Source: Paraburkholderia sp. BCC1886 (lineage in GTDB: Bacteria > Pseudomonadota > Gammaproteobacteria > Burkholderiales > Burkholderiaceae). From it: a stretch of DNA of 64,000 nt. Positions 16,178 through 23,954 of this stretch are shown here, piece by piece. Location of the stretch: NCBI RefSeq assembly GCF_900996245.1, contig NZ_CAAJGK010000052.1:1-64000 (forward strand). Direction: 5' to 3'. The notes under the pieces were generated by a model. That model had not been told where the DNA came from. It did no database searches and saw only the letters and a list, made by a program, of their open reading frames with translations. The position numbers were made by a program, and so were the translations under genes. Numbering within the stretch: position 1 is the first letter of the stretch; each line of letters starts with the position of its first letter.

Positions 16178-16924
16178 TCAAAGGACTTCGCCCTGACCGC
16201 TCGCGAGCGCCGCGACGGCCCGGTCCGACTTGTCCTGCCAGAATGAAAACACCATGCCGGCCGCGACGCCCCCCGACATGGGCGCGGCCCAGAACAGCCA
16301 CAACTGGTCGAGCGCCCAGTCGCCGACGAAGAGCGCCTGCGCGGTCGAGCGGGCCGGATTGATCGAACCGTTGGTGACCGGAATCGACACCAGATAGACG
16401 AGCATCAGACAGGTGCCGATGACGAGTGGCGCGACGAACGCTGCGTTCTTCTTGCGCGCCATCGACAAGGTGATCATGACGAACGCAAACGTCAGCACGA
16501 ATTCGATGACGAGCGCCGAATGCATTTGATAATCGGCCGGAGAATGGTCGCCGAAACCGTTCGCGGCAAACTCGCTGGCGGCGAGATCGAACCCCGGCCG
16601 GCCGCTCGCGAGATACACGAGCAACGCTGCCGCCACGATCGCGCCGAGAATCTGCGCGGCGATGTAGGGAACCAGGTCCTTGACGGGAAATCGTTGCGCA
16701 ACCGCGAAGCCGACGGTGACGGCCGGGTTGAAATGCGCGCCGGACGACGTGCCGAGCGAGTAGCAGGCGGTGGCGAGCGCAAGGCCGAAGGCCAGCGACT
16801 CTTCCAGCACCCCGTAGCCTTGCTGGACCGCGCTGGTTGTCAATACGATACTGCCGCAGCCGACGAACACCAGCCACGCCGTTCCCACACCCTCGACCAA
16901 CAACCGCTTACCTAACGCGACCAT
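16178..16924 (-). CDS. AqpZ-like aquaporin (MIP family)
   Basis: The protein is 248 residues from the ATG at 16924 (GGGAGG lies 4 bases upstream), with six hydrophobic helices and both NPA loops: SGAHFNPAVT and GSINPARS. The overall sequence follows E. coli AqpZ closely (LASGRPGFDLAASEFAANGFGDHSP, SIPVTN, NPARSTA, WALDQLW). By alignment from memory, the selectivity-filter Phe (LAFGL) and Arg (NPAR) are kept. The helix-5 His is Tyr (LVYLVSIPVTN), and the loop Thr is Gly (NGS instead of NTS). This predicts a changed, perhaps wider pore. The frame extends to 17050 without a plausible start. It forms an apparent operon with the hybrid kinase. Confidence 0.9.
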   Translation of the reverse strand: MVALGKRLLVEGVGTAWLVFVGCGSIVLTTSAVQQGYGVLEESLAFGLALATACYSLGTSSGAHFNPAVTVGFAVAQRFPVKDLVPYIAAQILGAIVAAALLVYLASGRPGFDLAASEFAANGFGDHSPADYQMHSALVIEFVLTFAFVMITLSMARKKNAAFVAPLVIGTCLMLVYLVSIPVTNGSINPARSTAQALFVGDWALDQLWLFWAAPMSGGVAAGMVFSFWQDKSDRAVAALASGQGEVL

Positions 16925-17102
16925 GCCGCCTCCCAGGTTCGTTGTAGAAGGCGGACGGCCTTGCGTACCGCGCGCAAAACGTCCACCCGACTCATGGCGG
17001 CCTTTTCTGCGCTGGCATGGCGACATTGCTGCAGTCGTCAGGCGGAACACGAAGGGGCCGTAGTGAGTTCAGAACTATGAGGGGGCAACATTCGCCGACC
17101 AA

Positions 17103-17116
17103 TCAGAAGAATCCTA
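17103..17116 (-). promoter_or_regulatory. RcsB-box-like site upstream of the aquaporin gene
   Basis: On the minus strand this reads TAGGATTCTTCTGA, which fits the published RcsB-box consensus KMRGAWTMWYCTGS at 13 of 14 positions. It lies ~180 bp upstream of the aquaporin ATG and just downstream of the first response regulator stop. RcsB-like regulators are encoded next door. A functional link is inference. Confidence 0.4.
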
Positions 17117-17163
17117 AAGTCCTTAAGACCGCTGATCGTTTTCTTCCGGCGTCTGTCAGGCAC

Positions 17164-17808
17164 TCAAGCGAGTCCTATCTGTCGCGCATAGTCGATCAGA
17201 TCGCCCTCCGTTTCGAGCCCGAGCTTGCGCATCGCGCTGCGCTTTTGCGTGCTGATGGTTTTGCCGCTGCGCTGCAGCCGCGCGGCAATTTCGTGGACGG
17301 CGAGGCCTTGCACGTAGAGCTGGAACACTTCCCACTCGCGCGAACTCAGCATGCCGGCTAGCAACTGCGGCGGCGTGTCGGTGGCTTCGATCACGTGCCG
17401 CGCCTCGTCCGACAGAAAAACCTGCCCGGCCACCACCGTGTCGATGGCTTCGAGCAACGCCGCCGCCGCGTCGCGTTTATCGACGATGGCGGCCACGCCC
17501 ATGTTGAGAAGGCCGGACAGCATGTGCGCCTGATAGATCATCGTGAGCACGACGAGATGAGGGTGTGGCCGGCCGCGCAACACCCGGCGCAGAAACGAGA
17601 CGGCGTTGGTACCGCCATGTATGCCCGGCATGCTGATGTCCGAGACGACCACGTCGCAGGCATGAGCGTCGAGCAGTTCGGCCATGCCATGTGTGTCGGA
17701 CGCCTCGCCGACGACTTCGATATGCGGCGCCGTCTGCAGCAACCGGCGGATGCCGACGCGCACGCAGTGGTGATCGTCGGCCACGATAACGCGAATTTTT
17801 TGTCTCAT
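17164..17808 (-). CDS. RcsB-like response regulator, NarL/FixJ family (1)
   Basis: A 214-residue regulator with a receiver domain (residues 4-125; acidic pocket ADD, acceptor D57 in VVVSDISMP, T89, K111) and a LuxR-type HTH (~153-210). The HTH ends in KTISTQKRSAMRKLGLE, strikingly like the RcsB recognition region (KTISSQKKSAMMKLGVE). The start at 17808 is preceded by AGGA 9 bases upstream; the open frame extends further to 18018 without sense. It is the third of three consecutive paralogous regulators on the minus strand, 107 bp after the second and 239 bp before the aquaporin-kinase pair. It is a probable target of the BvgS-like phosphorelay. Confidence 0.9.
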   Translation of the reverse strand: MRQKIRVIVADDHHCVRVGIRRLLQTAPHIEVVGEASDTHGMAELLDAHACDVVVSDISMPGIHGGTNAVSFLRRVLRGRPHPHLVVLTMIYQAHMLSGLLNMGVAAIVDKRDAAAALLEAIDTVVAGQVFLSDEARHVIEATDTPPQLLAGMLSSREWEVFQLYVQGLAVHEIAARLQRSGKTISTQKRSAMRKLGLETEGDLIDYARQIGLA

Positions 17809-17888
17809 TTTTTTGTTGTCCTGGCGATTGACCTGCCCCGCACATGGTGCTTCCCCGGGCCATGCCAATGCATCTGATGATCGTCGCG

Positions 17889-17913
17889 CCGGTGCGGCGC
17901 GACACCGCACCGG
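17889..17913 (-). other. Hairpin between two response regulator genes
   Basis: CCGGTGCGG and CCGCACCGG form a perfect 9-bp stem with a 7-base loop immediately after the stop of the second regulator. No T-run follows on the minus strand, so it is not a standard intrinsic terminator. It may protect the 3' end of a transcript or attenuate read-through into the next regulator. Confidence 0.5.
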
Positions 17914-17915
17914 TT

Positions 17916-18605
17916 CTACCGGGTTTGCAGTCCCTCCTCGGGTATGACGCCGTGCTCGACCGCGAAGCGGAACAGTTCCGCGTCGCTGTTCAACGCGAGC
18001 TTGCGCATGGCCGTGCATTTCTGCGCACTAATGGTTTTGACGCTGCGGTTCAGGCGTGCCGCGATTTCCGTCACGCCGAGCCCGGAGGCGTAATGCGTGA
18101 AGACTTCCAGTTCGCGCCGCGACAGCATCTGGCGCACGAAGTCGAGCCGCTGCGTGACCGTGGCGTCGGCAATCAGCGTGCGCACGGCCGGACCGAGATA
18201 ACGCTCGCGCGCGAGTGCCGTGACGATGGCCACGTGAATCAGGTCGATGCGGTCGCGTTTGCTCAACAAACCTTCCACGCCGAGAGAGATGACTTTTTGC
18301 AGCGCCGCCGCGTCGGTTTCCATGGTAAGCACCACCAGCGCGACCTCGGGATAGCGGTCCTTGAACTGCCGCACCGCTTCCGGTCCGAAGCAGTCGGTCG
18401 CGCCCGGCATGTAGAGATCCATGAGAACCAGGTCGCAGGACGTGCTGGCGACCTTGGTGAAAAGCTCCATGTTGTCGGCGGCGCGGCCCACCACCTTCAT
18501 GTTCGGATAGCTGCCCATCAGGTTTTCGATAGCCAGCAGAACCAGTGGATGATCGTCCGCGATGACGGCTCTGACGGGGGTGCTGCTCTCAGCGGAATCG
18601 TTCAT
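17916..18605 (-). CDS. RcsB-like response regulator, NarL/FixJ family (2)
   Basis: A 229-residue regulator. The receiver domain has IADDHPLVLLAIENLM, acceptor D63 in LVLMDLYMPG, T in VVLTME and K in LLSKRD. The HTH (LSRRELEVFTHYASGLGVTEIAARLNRSVKTISAQKCTAMRKL) is the most RcsB-like of the three. The ATG at 18605 follows GGAGCAAATAAAAG. It is separated from the upstream paralogue by 158 bp carrying a direct repeat, so it may have its own promoter. The partner is presumably the nearby hybrid kinase, since no other histidine kinase is in the window. Confidence 0.9.
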   Translation of the reverse strand: MNDSAESSTPVRAVIADDHPLVLLAIENLMGSYPNMKVVGRAADNMELFTKVASTSCDLVLMDLYMPGATDCFGPEAVRQFKDRYPEVALVVLTMETDAAALQKVISLGVEGLLSKRDRIDLIHVAIVTALARERYLGPAVRTLIADATVTQRLDFVRQMLSRRELEVFTHYASGLGVTEIAARLNRSVKTISAQKCTAMRKLALNSDAELFRFAVEHGVIPEEGLQTR

Positions 18606-18700
18606 CTTTTATTTGCTCCTCCACTACTTGACTGCCTGCCGCCCTCTTCGGCGCAACTGGTCCAGCCGCGATCATCGATCGGCTCGGCGAAAATATACAT

Positions 18701-18730
18701 AAGATCGATCCGAAATAAGATCGACCGAAG
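18701..18730. promoter_or_regulatory. AAGATCGA-C-CGAA direct repeats upstream of response regulator 2
   Basis: Two near-identical copies, AAGATCGATCCGAA (18701-18714) and AAGATCGACCGAAG (18717-18730), repeat at a 16-bp interval about 100 bp upstream of the regulator start. Tandem half-sites of this type are common upstream of LuxR-family response regulator targets. Function is inferred. Confidence 0.35.
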
Positions 18731-18763
18731 CGAAATCTCAATTGCTTAGATGTACGAGTCAAC

Positions 18764-19411
18764 CTATCTAAGACCCTGCGCTCGAACATAGGAAAAAAGA
18801 CCGGGATCGTTGGTGACACCCAGACGCACCATCGCCTCGCGTTTTTGCCGGCTGACGGTGCGGCGGTGGCAACCGAGTGCCGCCGCGATCTCCGCGATGG
18901 ACTGGCCGCCGACCAGCATATGGACGACTTGTGCCTGCATCGTCGATAGCGAAGCTTCGAGCGGCAATGGACCCGGCTCTTCCTGAGGTTGCTCGAGGGC
19001 GTCGCGAATGGATTGGCCGATGTGGGTTCGGCCCGCCGCGGTGGCTTCGATGGCATCCCACAACGCGTCCATCGACTCCGCCTTGCCCAGCACGCTGATG
19101 GCGCCGTCCGCGACGATTGCGCGAAGGATCGCCGCGCTGGTCGAGGTGGTCAGCACGACGATGCGCAGCGCCGGCCACTCGCTGCGAATGCGGCGAACGA
19201 GGCGCAGCCCGTCCTCGGCGCCGCCTGCCGACTCCGGCATCGCCAGGTCCGTGACGAGCACGTCGCACGGCGTGCTGTGCAATAGCCCGATTAACGATGC
19301 GGGCTCGATCGCTTCGCCGACGATGCTTACGCCGGCACGACTGTCGAGGGACGAACGAATACCAAGCAAGACGAACGGATGATCGTCCGCCAGAATGACT
19401 CGAAGGCTCAC
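18764..19411 (-). CDS. RcsB-like response regulator, NarL/FixJ family (3)
   Basis: A 215-residue regulator starting at the GTG at 19411 with GAGAG upstream; the frame continues to 19525, but that part is not receiver-like. The receiver (VILADDHPFVLLGIRSSLD, acceptor D55 in VLVTDLAMP, VVLTT, GKAES) has the RcsB-type insertion before DGLRLVRRI. The HTH (STMQAQVVHMLVGGQSIAEIAAALGCHRRTVSRQKREAM) is more divergent than in the other two. It is first in the tandem array, reading toward the aquaporin-kinase operon. Three paralogues beside one hybrid kinase suggest branched or cross-regulated phosphorelay output. Confidence 0.88.
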   Translation of the reverse strand: MSLRVILADDHPFVLLGIRSSLDSRAGVSIVGEAIEPASLIGLLHSTPCDVLVTDLAMPESAGGAEDGLRLVRRIRSEWPALRIVVLTTSTSAAILRAIVADGAISVLGKAESMDALWDAIEATAAGRTHIGQSIRDALEQPQEEPGPLPLEASLSTMQAQVVHMLVGGQSIAEIAAALGCHRRTVSRQKREAMVRLGVTNDPGLFSYVRAQGLR

Positions 19412-19674
19412 GGTGTTTTCTCTCGTTTGTTGTAGGAATAGTGATTCAGCAAGCAGGATGAAACTGACGCTCCTGCCTAAGCCTGGAAGGCCACCTGGTC
19501 CTATATCGATAGGCCAGGTCGGCATGGAATCACTGCTACAACGCGTGGGAAATCGGATCGTTCCGAATCACGCCGAGAAACCCATGGATTGTTGCGCCTT
19601 TAACGAAAACTAAAAATATAGTTAAGCGAAACGAATAGCTTTGAGCGTTGCGACCGGTGACGCTCAGGTGACAC

Positions 19675-20982
19675 TCAGGTGACGCGGCAGGATTGCGGCG
19701 TCACGTTTTTTCCCACACGGAAGGCGCGCGGAAACACGGGCAATGCCAGCAACGCGCAGAAGCTCGCGACGGCCCAGACCAACGGCCACGACCCCCAGGC
19801 CAGCAACGGCGGAATCGCGAGTGGCGTCACGAACAGCGTCAGAAACACGCACGTGTTGCCGATCGCGAGCGCGGTGCCCGCGCGGTTCGTGCCGGCTAGC
19901 GTCGCGAGTTCGGTGAAGGCGACGCCGTGCCAGGCCGAAGCGCTCACGCCGCCGAGCACGATCAGTGCGACGATCGGCCCGCTCAGCGATGGCTGATGCA
20001 GCGCGGCCCAACCGGTCGCCGCGGCGAGTACCGCGAAGAGCGAGGCGGTCAGCCAGCTGCAACCGCGCAGATAAGCGCGCCGGTTGCCGCGCCGGTCGGT
20101 CCAACTGCCGCTCCAGACACGCGCGATCGCGGCACCGGTTTGCACCGCGGCCATCGTCACGCTGATCGCGAACACGCCGGCGCGGTTGAAGTCATGCAGG
20201 AACACGGTACCGAAGGTGACGACGGCAAGTTGCGGCACGCACAGCGCGCCCGCTCCGAGCGCCACCCGCCAGATACGCGGATCGCGCAACGGCGACAACT
20301 GAGGATGCAGGACGGCGGCGTCACTTCCGTGAACGACGTCATGCATCCCGTCATGCGACGGTTCGTGCAACCATCGCCACGCGAACACCGCCGTCACCGC
20401 GCAGGCCATTGCCAGCGCCGCATACGCACTCGCAAAACCGGACTTCGCCGCGAGCACCGGCAGCACGAGCGCGCCCAGTCCGCCGCCCGCCGGCACCGCC
20501 GTCTGCCGGATGCTCATCGCCAGGCCGCGCTGCCCTTCGCGAAACCACGCCATGACCGCCCGTCCACTCGAACCGTTGACACTGCCGCCCAGCAGCCCGA
20601 CCAGCAACAGACCGAGCGCGAGCGTCGGCGTGCCGGGCACGTGTCCGCTGGCGGGCACCACGAACAGCGCGAGGCCGGCCAGCGCGGCCGCGGTCGACAG
20701 CAGCCCTAGCAACAAAACTCGACGGTCGCCCCAGCGGTCCGTCAGCAAACCCCACGGCAATTCGGAAAGCGCAATACCGAGGCCGAGCATGCCGAGCACG
20801 AGGCCCAGTCCACCGTTGCTCAGGTGATAACCGGAGCGCAGAAAAACGGCGGTGGTCGGAATGCCGGAGAACGCCGCGGAGAAGCTCGCGTTTGCCGCAA
20901 AGCCCACCCCGAGCACCTTCCACCGATGATTCGCCGGACGCACAAACCCGCTCCGCCCGGCTGCAACTGATTCGCTACCCAT
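19675..20982 (-). CDS. MFS transporter
   Basis: A 435-residue, roughly 12-helix major facilitator. Motif A appears as GLLTDRWGDRRVLL between TM2 and TM3, and a weaker second copy as GSWTDRRGNRRAYLRG after TM8. The organisation (SGIPTTAVFL in TM1, SSGRAVMAWFREGQRGLAMSIRQT in TM4-5) resembles transporters of organic anions or small metabolites more than classical drug pumps, but the substrate is not predictable. It is divergent from a LysR gene 93 bp away, so it is the probable regulatory target of that LysR protein. Confidence 0.88.
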   Translation of the reverse strand: MGSESVAAGRSGFVRPANHRWKVLGVGFAANASFSAAFSGIPTTAVFLRSGYHLSNGGLGLVLGMLGLGIALSELPWGLLTDRWGDRRVLLLGLLSTAAALAGLALFVVPASGHVPGTPTLALGLLLVGLLGGSVNGSSGRAVMAWFREGQRGLAMSIRQTAVPAGGGLGALVLPVLAAKSGFASAYAALAMACAVTAVFAWRWLHEPSHDGMHDVVHGSDAAVLHPQLSPLRDPRIWRVALGAGALCVPQLAVVTFGTVFLHDFNRAGVFAISVTMAAVQTGAAIARVWSGSWTDRRGNRRAYLRGCSWLTASLFAVLAAATGWAALHQPSLSGPIVALIVLGGVSASAWHGVAFTELATLAGTNRAGTALAIGNTCVFLTLFVTPLAIPPLLAWGSWPLVWAVASFCALLALPVFPRAFRVGKNVTPQSCRVT

Positions 20983-21024
20983 GCCATCCTCCAGGAAATT
21001 TGAAGGTATGCTACGGCTGGCTCT

Positions 21025-21064
21025 TCCATCGGAAAAGCCGGAAATTCAGATAGAATCCATCGGA
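21025..21064. promoter_or_regulatory. Paired TCCATCGGA sites between MFS and lysR genes
   Basis: TCCATCGGA occurs at 21025-21033 and 21056-21064, exactly 31 bp apart (about three helical turns). Each lies in a short palindrome: TTCC-ATC-GGAA and ATCC-ATC-GGAT. This is the recognition/activation site layout expected for a LysR-type tetramer in a divergent promoter. Assignment to the adjacent LysR protein is inferred. Confidence 0.5.
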
Positions 21065-21075
21065 TATAGCGAATC

Positions 21076-21963
21076 ATGAACCAGCGTGGTTTCGACCTGA
21101 CGCAGTTACGGACTTTCGTCGCCGTCGCCGAATCGGGCAGCGTCTCGGCGGGCGCGGAACGCGTGTTTCTATCGCAATCGTCGGTGAGCGAGCAGTTGAA
21201 GAAACTCGAAGAACGCGCCGGCCAGCCGCTCTTCGTGCGTAGCAAACAGGGCGTGAGCGCAACGGCCGCCGGCAGTCGTCTGCTCGAGCACGCGCGGCGC
21301 ATTCTCGCGATGAGCGAGGCCGCCTTCGAAGACCTGCACGGCCGCTCGCTCGACGGCGAACTGCGGATCGCCATCACCGACTATTACCGGCCGCACGACA
21401 TTGCGCGCATCCTCCGGCTTTTCTCGGAGCAGCATCCGCGGCTGAAACTGCATGTCACCGTGATGCCGAGCGCGGTGATCGACAGTCAGGCGGGCGACGA
21501 CGCGTCGTTCGACATCGGTCTTTCGCTGCGGCTCGTCACGGGTGGCGTGCGCGCAGCCGGTCGGCGCCCAGGCGCCGACAGCACCGTGGTACGTCGCGAG
21601 AAGTTGTTGTGGGTCGGTGCCGCCGATGCCGACCCGCGGCCGGCTGCACCCTACGACCTGGTGTTGCTGCCGTCGACGTGCCAGTTGCAGCGTTTCGTCG
21701 TGAAGCTGCTCGACGAGCACAAGGTGCCGTATCTCATCTCGCATTCCGCGTCCGGTGTCGCCGGGCTACAGCTTGCGTTGCGAGCGGGACTCGGATTGTC
21801 CTGTCTGAACGAATCAGCGATTGGCGAGGGCGTGGTGGCGTGTCCTGCGAGTCTCGGTTTGCCCGCGCTGCCGGCGGTCGAGTTTCATTTGCTGCCGGGA
21901 CGTCCCGGTGAAAGCGAACGCGTGAGCAACGCGCGCCTCGCCTTGCTGCGGCTTTGCAGCTAG
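21076..21963 (+). CDS. LysR family transcriptional regulator
   Basis: A 295-residue LTTR. The N-terminal winged HTH (LTQLRTFVAVAESGSVSAGAERVFLSQSSVSEQLKKLEERAGQPLFVR) is textbook. The effector-binding domain begins near residue 92 (GELRIAITDYYRPHD), with the usual second conserved patch at SGVAGLQLALRAGLGLSCL. It is divergent from an MFS gene, with a pair of likely binding sites between them. Probable role: activating the transporter when its substrate is present. The inducer is unknown. It is convergent with the chemoreceptor gene 27 bp beyond its stop. Confidence 0.92.
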   Translation: MNQRGFDLTQLRTFVAVAESGSVSAGAERVFLSQSSVSEQLKKLEERAGQPLFVRSKQGVSATAAGSRLLEHARRILAMSEAAFEDLHGRSLDGELRIAITDYYRPHDIARILRLFSEQHPRLKLHVTVMPSAVIDSQAGDDASFDIGLSLRLVTGGVRAAGRRPGADSTVVRREKLLWVGAADADPRPAAPYDLVLLPSTCQLQRFVVKLLDEHKVPYLISHSASGVAGLQLALRAGLGLSCLNESAIGEGVVACPASLGLPALPAVEFHLLPGRPGESERVSNARLALLRLCS

Positions 21964-21990
21964 AGAGGACGCGCAAAAAATAACAAGCTG

Positions 21991-23628
21991 TCAGGCCAGC
22001 GCGGCGCGAGAAGTCCGCCCTGCGCTAAACGCCGGCGTCGCGCCGCCGGTGAGCGATTCGCCCGAACCGGAACGGTCGAGCTGAAACACGCCGACCGCCT
22101 GGCTCAACCGGCGCGCCTGCTCTTCGAGCGAGCCCGCGGCGGCCGCCGCCTGTTCGACCAGCGCGGCGTTCTGCTGCGTCACCTCGTCCATCTGCGCGAC
22201 CGCCAGATTCACCTGATCGATACCGGTGCTCTGCTCGGTCGCGGCCGACGCGATTTCACCCATGATCGAGCTCACGCGCGAGATCGCCTCGACGATCTCC
22301 GTCATCGTCGAACCCGAGCGTTCGACCAGTTGCGAGCCGGCCTGCACCCGCGCCGTCGACGCATCGATCAAGCCTTTGATCTCCTTTGCCGCGGCCGCGC
22401 TGCGTTGCGCGAGCGAGCGCACTTCGCTCGCCACGACCGCAAAACCGCGCCCCTGCTCGCCCGCGCGCGCGGCTTCCACCGCCGCGTTCAACGCCAGGAT
22501 ATTGGTCTGAAACGCGATCCCTTCGATCACGCCGACGATGTCGGCAATCCGCCGCGAGTCGTCGACGATGCCATGCATCGTGCCGACCACCTGCTCGGTG
22601 AGGTCGCCGCCTTGCGCCGCGAGACTCGACGCGCCCTGCGCCAGCGAACTCGCCTGCTTCGCGTTGTCCGCGGTCTGCTTGACGGTGGACGTCAGCTGCT
22701 CGATGCTCGCCGCCGTTTCCTCGAGCGAGGCGGCCTGCTCTTCCGTGCGCTGCGAGAGATCGGTATTGCCCGCGGCAATTTCGCTGACGCCCGTGTCGAT
22801 CGATTCGGTGCCCTGACGGACGGCACGCACCGTGGTGGTCAACGAATCCTGCATTTTGCGCAGCGCGGCCGCGAGACGGCCCATCTCGTTATTGCTGGTG
22901 ACGACGATCTGACCGGTAAGGTCGCCGTTGGCAATGCGCTGGAACTGACCGATGGTTGCGTCCACCGGCGTGACGATGGCGCGCACCAGCACGGCCCGGC
23001 CGATCCACGCGCCCAGCAGCGACACCGCCATGCCGATCGCTACCGCCACCGAGATCGCGAAGAACAGGTCCTGCGCATCCTGATAGCGCTGCGCACCGTG
23101 GTCGAGTTGCAACTGTTCGAGCGCGAGCATCGCCTGCTCGTAAGCGCTATATAGCGACGGCAGTTTATGCGCCTGCAATTGCTGGAATGCGTTCTTGTCA
23201 CCCGCTTTGAGCGCGGCCAGCGCGGGCGCGACGCCTTCGCGCAGGAAGAGATCGCGCTTGTCCTGCATCGCCTTGATCAGGCGCTGCTCGTCGGCGTCGG
23301 TGCTCGCGCGGCTCACATAGTGAGCCAGCCGGTCGTCGGAAGCCTTCTGATATTGGGCGGAACGTTTGAGCACGGCATCCGCGCCGTCCTGATCGTTCAG
23401 ATCGACGAGCGACGCGTAAGTGGCGAGCGCGAGGCGCAGTCGCAGCAACTGACCCGAGCTGCCTTCCAGATCGGCGACGGCCGGCGTGTCGACGGTGTAC
23501 ATCTGCTGCAGGGACGCGTTGCTCGAACGCAGCGACAGCAATCCCGCAGCCGCGCCGAACAGCAGCACGATGCCGAAGAAAACGATCATCAGGGTGAGGC
23601 AAGCGCGAATCGACAGATTTTTAAGCAC
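21991..23628 (-). CDS. Methyl-accepting chemotaxis protein (Tar-like)
   Basis: A chemoreceptor of ~545 residues: a short cytoplasmic N terminus, TM1 (~10-35), a four-helix-bundle periplasmic domain (~40-185), TM2 (~190-215), HAMP, and a cytoplasmic domain with the strictly conserved tip (EGIAFQTNILALNAAVEAAR, then GEQGRGFAVVASEVR). Potential methylation Glu/Gln pairs flank it. The Tar-type C-terminal NWETF pentapeptide that binds CheR is absent; the end is SAGRTSRAALA. I prefer the GTG at 23628, because GGAG lies 9 bases upstream. An in-frame ATG at 23643 has no ribosome site. A FliA-type promoter lies upstream. The ligand is unknown. Confidence 0.92.
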   Translation of the reverse strand: MLKNLSIRACLTLMIVFFGIVLLFGAAAGLLSLRSSNASLQQMYTVDTPAVADLEGSSGQLLRLRLALATYASLVDLNDQDGADAVLKRSAQYQKASDDRLAHYVSRASTDADEQRLIKAMQDKRDLFLREGVAPALAALKAGDKNAFQQLQAHKLPSLYSAYEQAMLALEQLQLDHGAQRYQDAQDLFFAISVAVAIGMAVSLLGAWIGRAVLVRAIVTPVDATIGQFQRIANGDLTGQIVVTSNNEMGRLAAALRKMQDSLTTTVRAVRQGTESIDTGVSEIAAGNTDLSQRTEEQAASLEETAASIEQLTSTVKQTADNAKQASSLAQGASSLAAQGGDLTEQVVGTMHGIVDDSRRIADIVGVIEGIAFQTNILALNAAVEAARAGEQGRGFAVVASEVRSLAQRSAAAAKEIKGLIDASTARVQAGSQLVERSGSTMTEIVEAISRVSSIMGEIASAATEQSTGIDQVNLAVAQMDEVTQQNAALVEQAAAAAGSLEEQARRLSQAVGVFQLDRSGSGESLTGGATPAFSAGRTSRAALA

Positions 23629-23643
23629 TGAGCATGTCTCCAT

Positions 23644-23954
23644 TGTTCAGCGCGGCCGAGTGCTGGGAAAGTCTGCTCTGGCCGTGCCGTGCCGCGCCTG
23701 AGCTCATGATCAGGTGCGCCGTTTCCCGTTGAAACTCAAGCGAATTCCACTTAGAGAACTACGGCTGGATAGCCGAAAACTTTATGGTCGATGGCGCATC
23801 CTGGTGCAATCGAGCAACATAGGGCGCGCGGTGACTGGCCGCCGGCGTCCGGACGCCGGACGCCGGCTAGGCGAAGCGTGTGCGGGACTATCCGGGTTTC
23901 CGTCCGGGCGCGCGTGATGGAAAGTGCTGGAGCCTGTATCCCCGGAGCCTTGCC
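23644..23954. other. 311 bp divergent promoter region
   Basis: The region lies between the chemoreceptor and the DUF4239 gene. It holds the FliA-type promoter at 23758-23784 and a GC-rich self-complementary stretch near 23840-23870 (CCGGCGTCCGGACGCCGGACGCCGGC) made of overlapping CCGGCGTC/GACGCCGG palindromes. No gene was seen. A weak ORF beginning at 23880 is the extended frame of the next gene. Confidence 0.6.
23758..23784 (-). promoter_or_regulatory. Sigma-28 (FliA) type promoter of the chemoreceptor gene
   Basis: On the minus strand TAAAGTTT is followed after exactly 11 bases by GCCGTAGT. The FliA consensus is TAAAGTTT-N11-GCCGATAA, so the -35 is perfect and the -10 keeps GCCG and 5 of 8 positions overall. 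It lies 115-130 bp upstream of the receptor start and points at it. Confidence 0.75.

Noticed and set aside
18745..18772. CTTAGAT/ATCTAAG inverted repeat across the stop of response regulator 3, as a terminator
   Set aside because: The stem is only 7 bp, A/T-rich, with a 14-base loop and no T-run.
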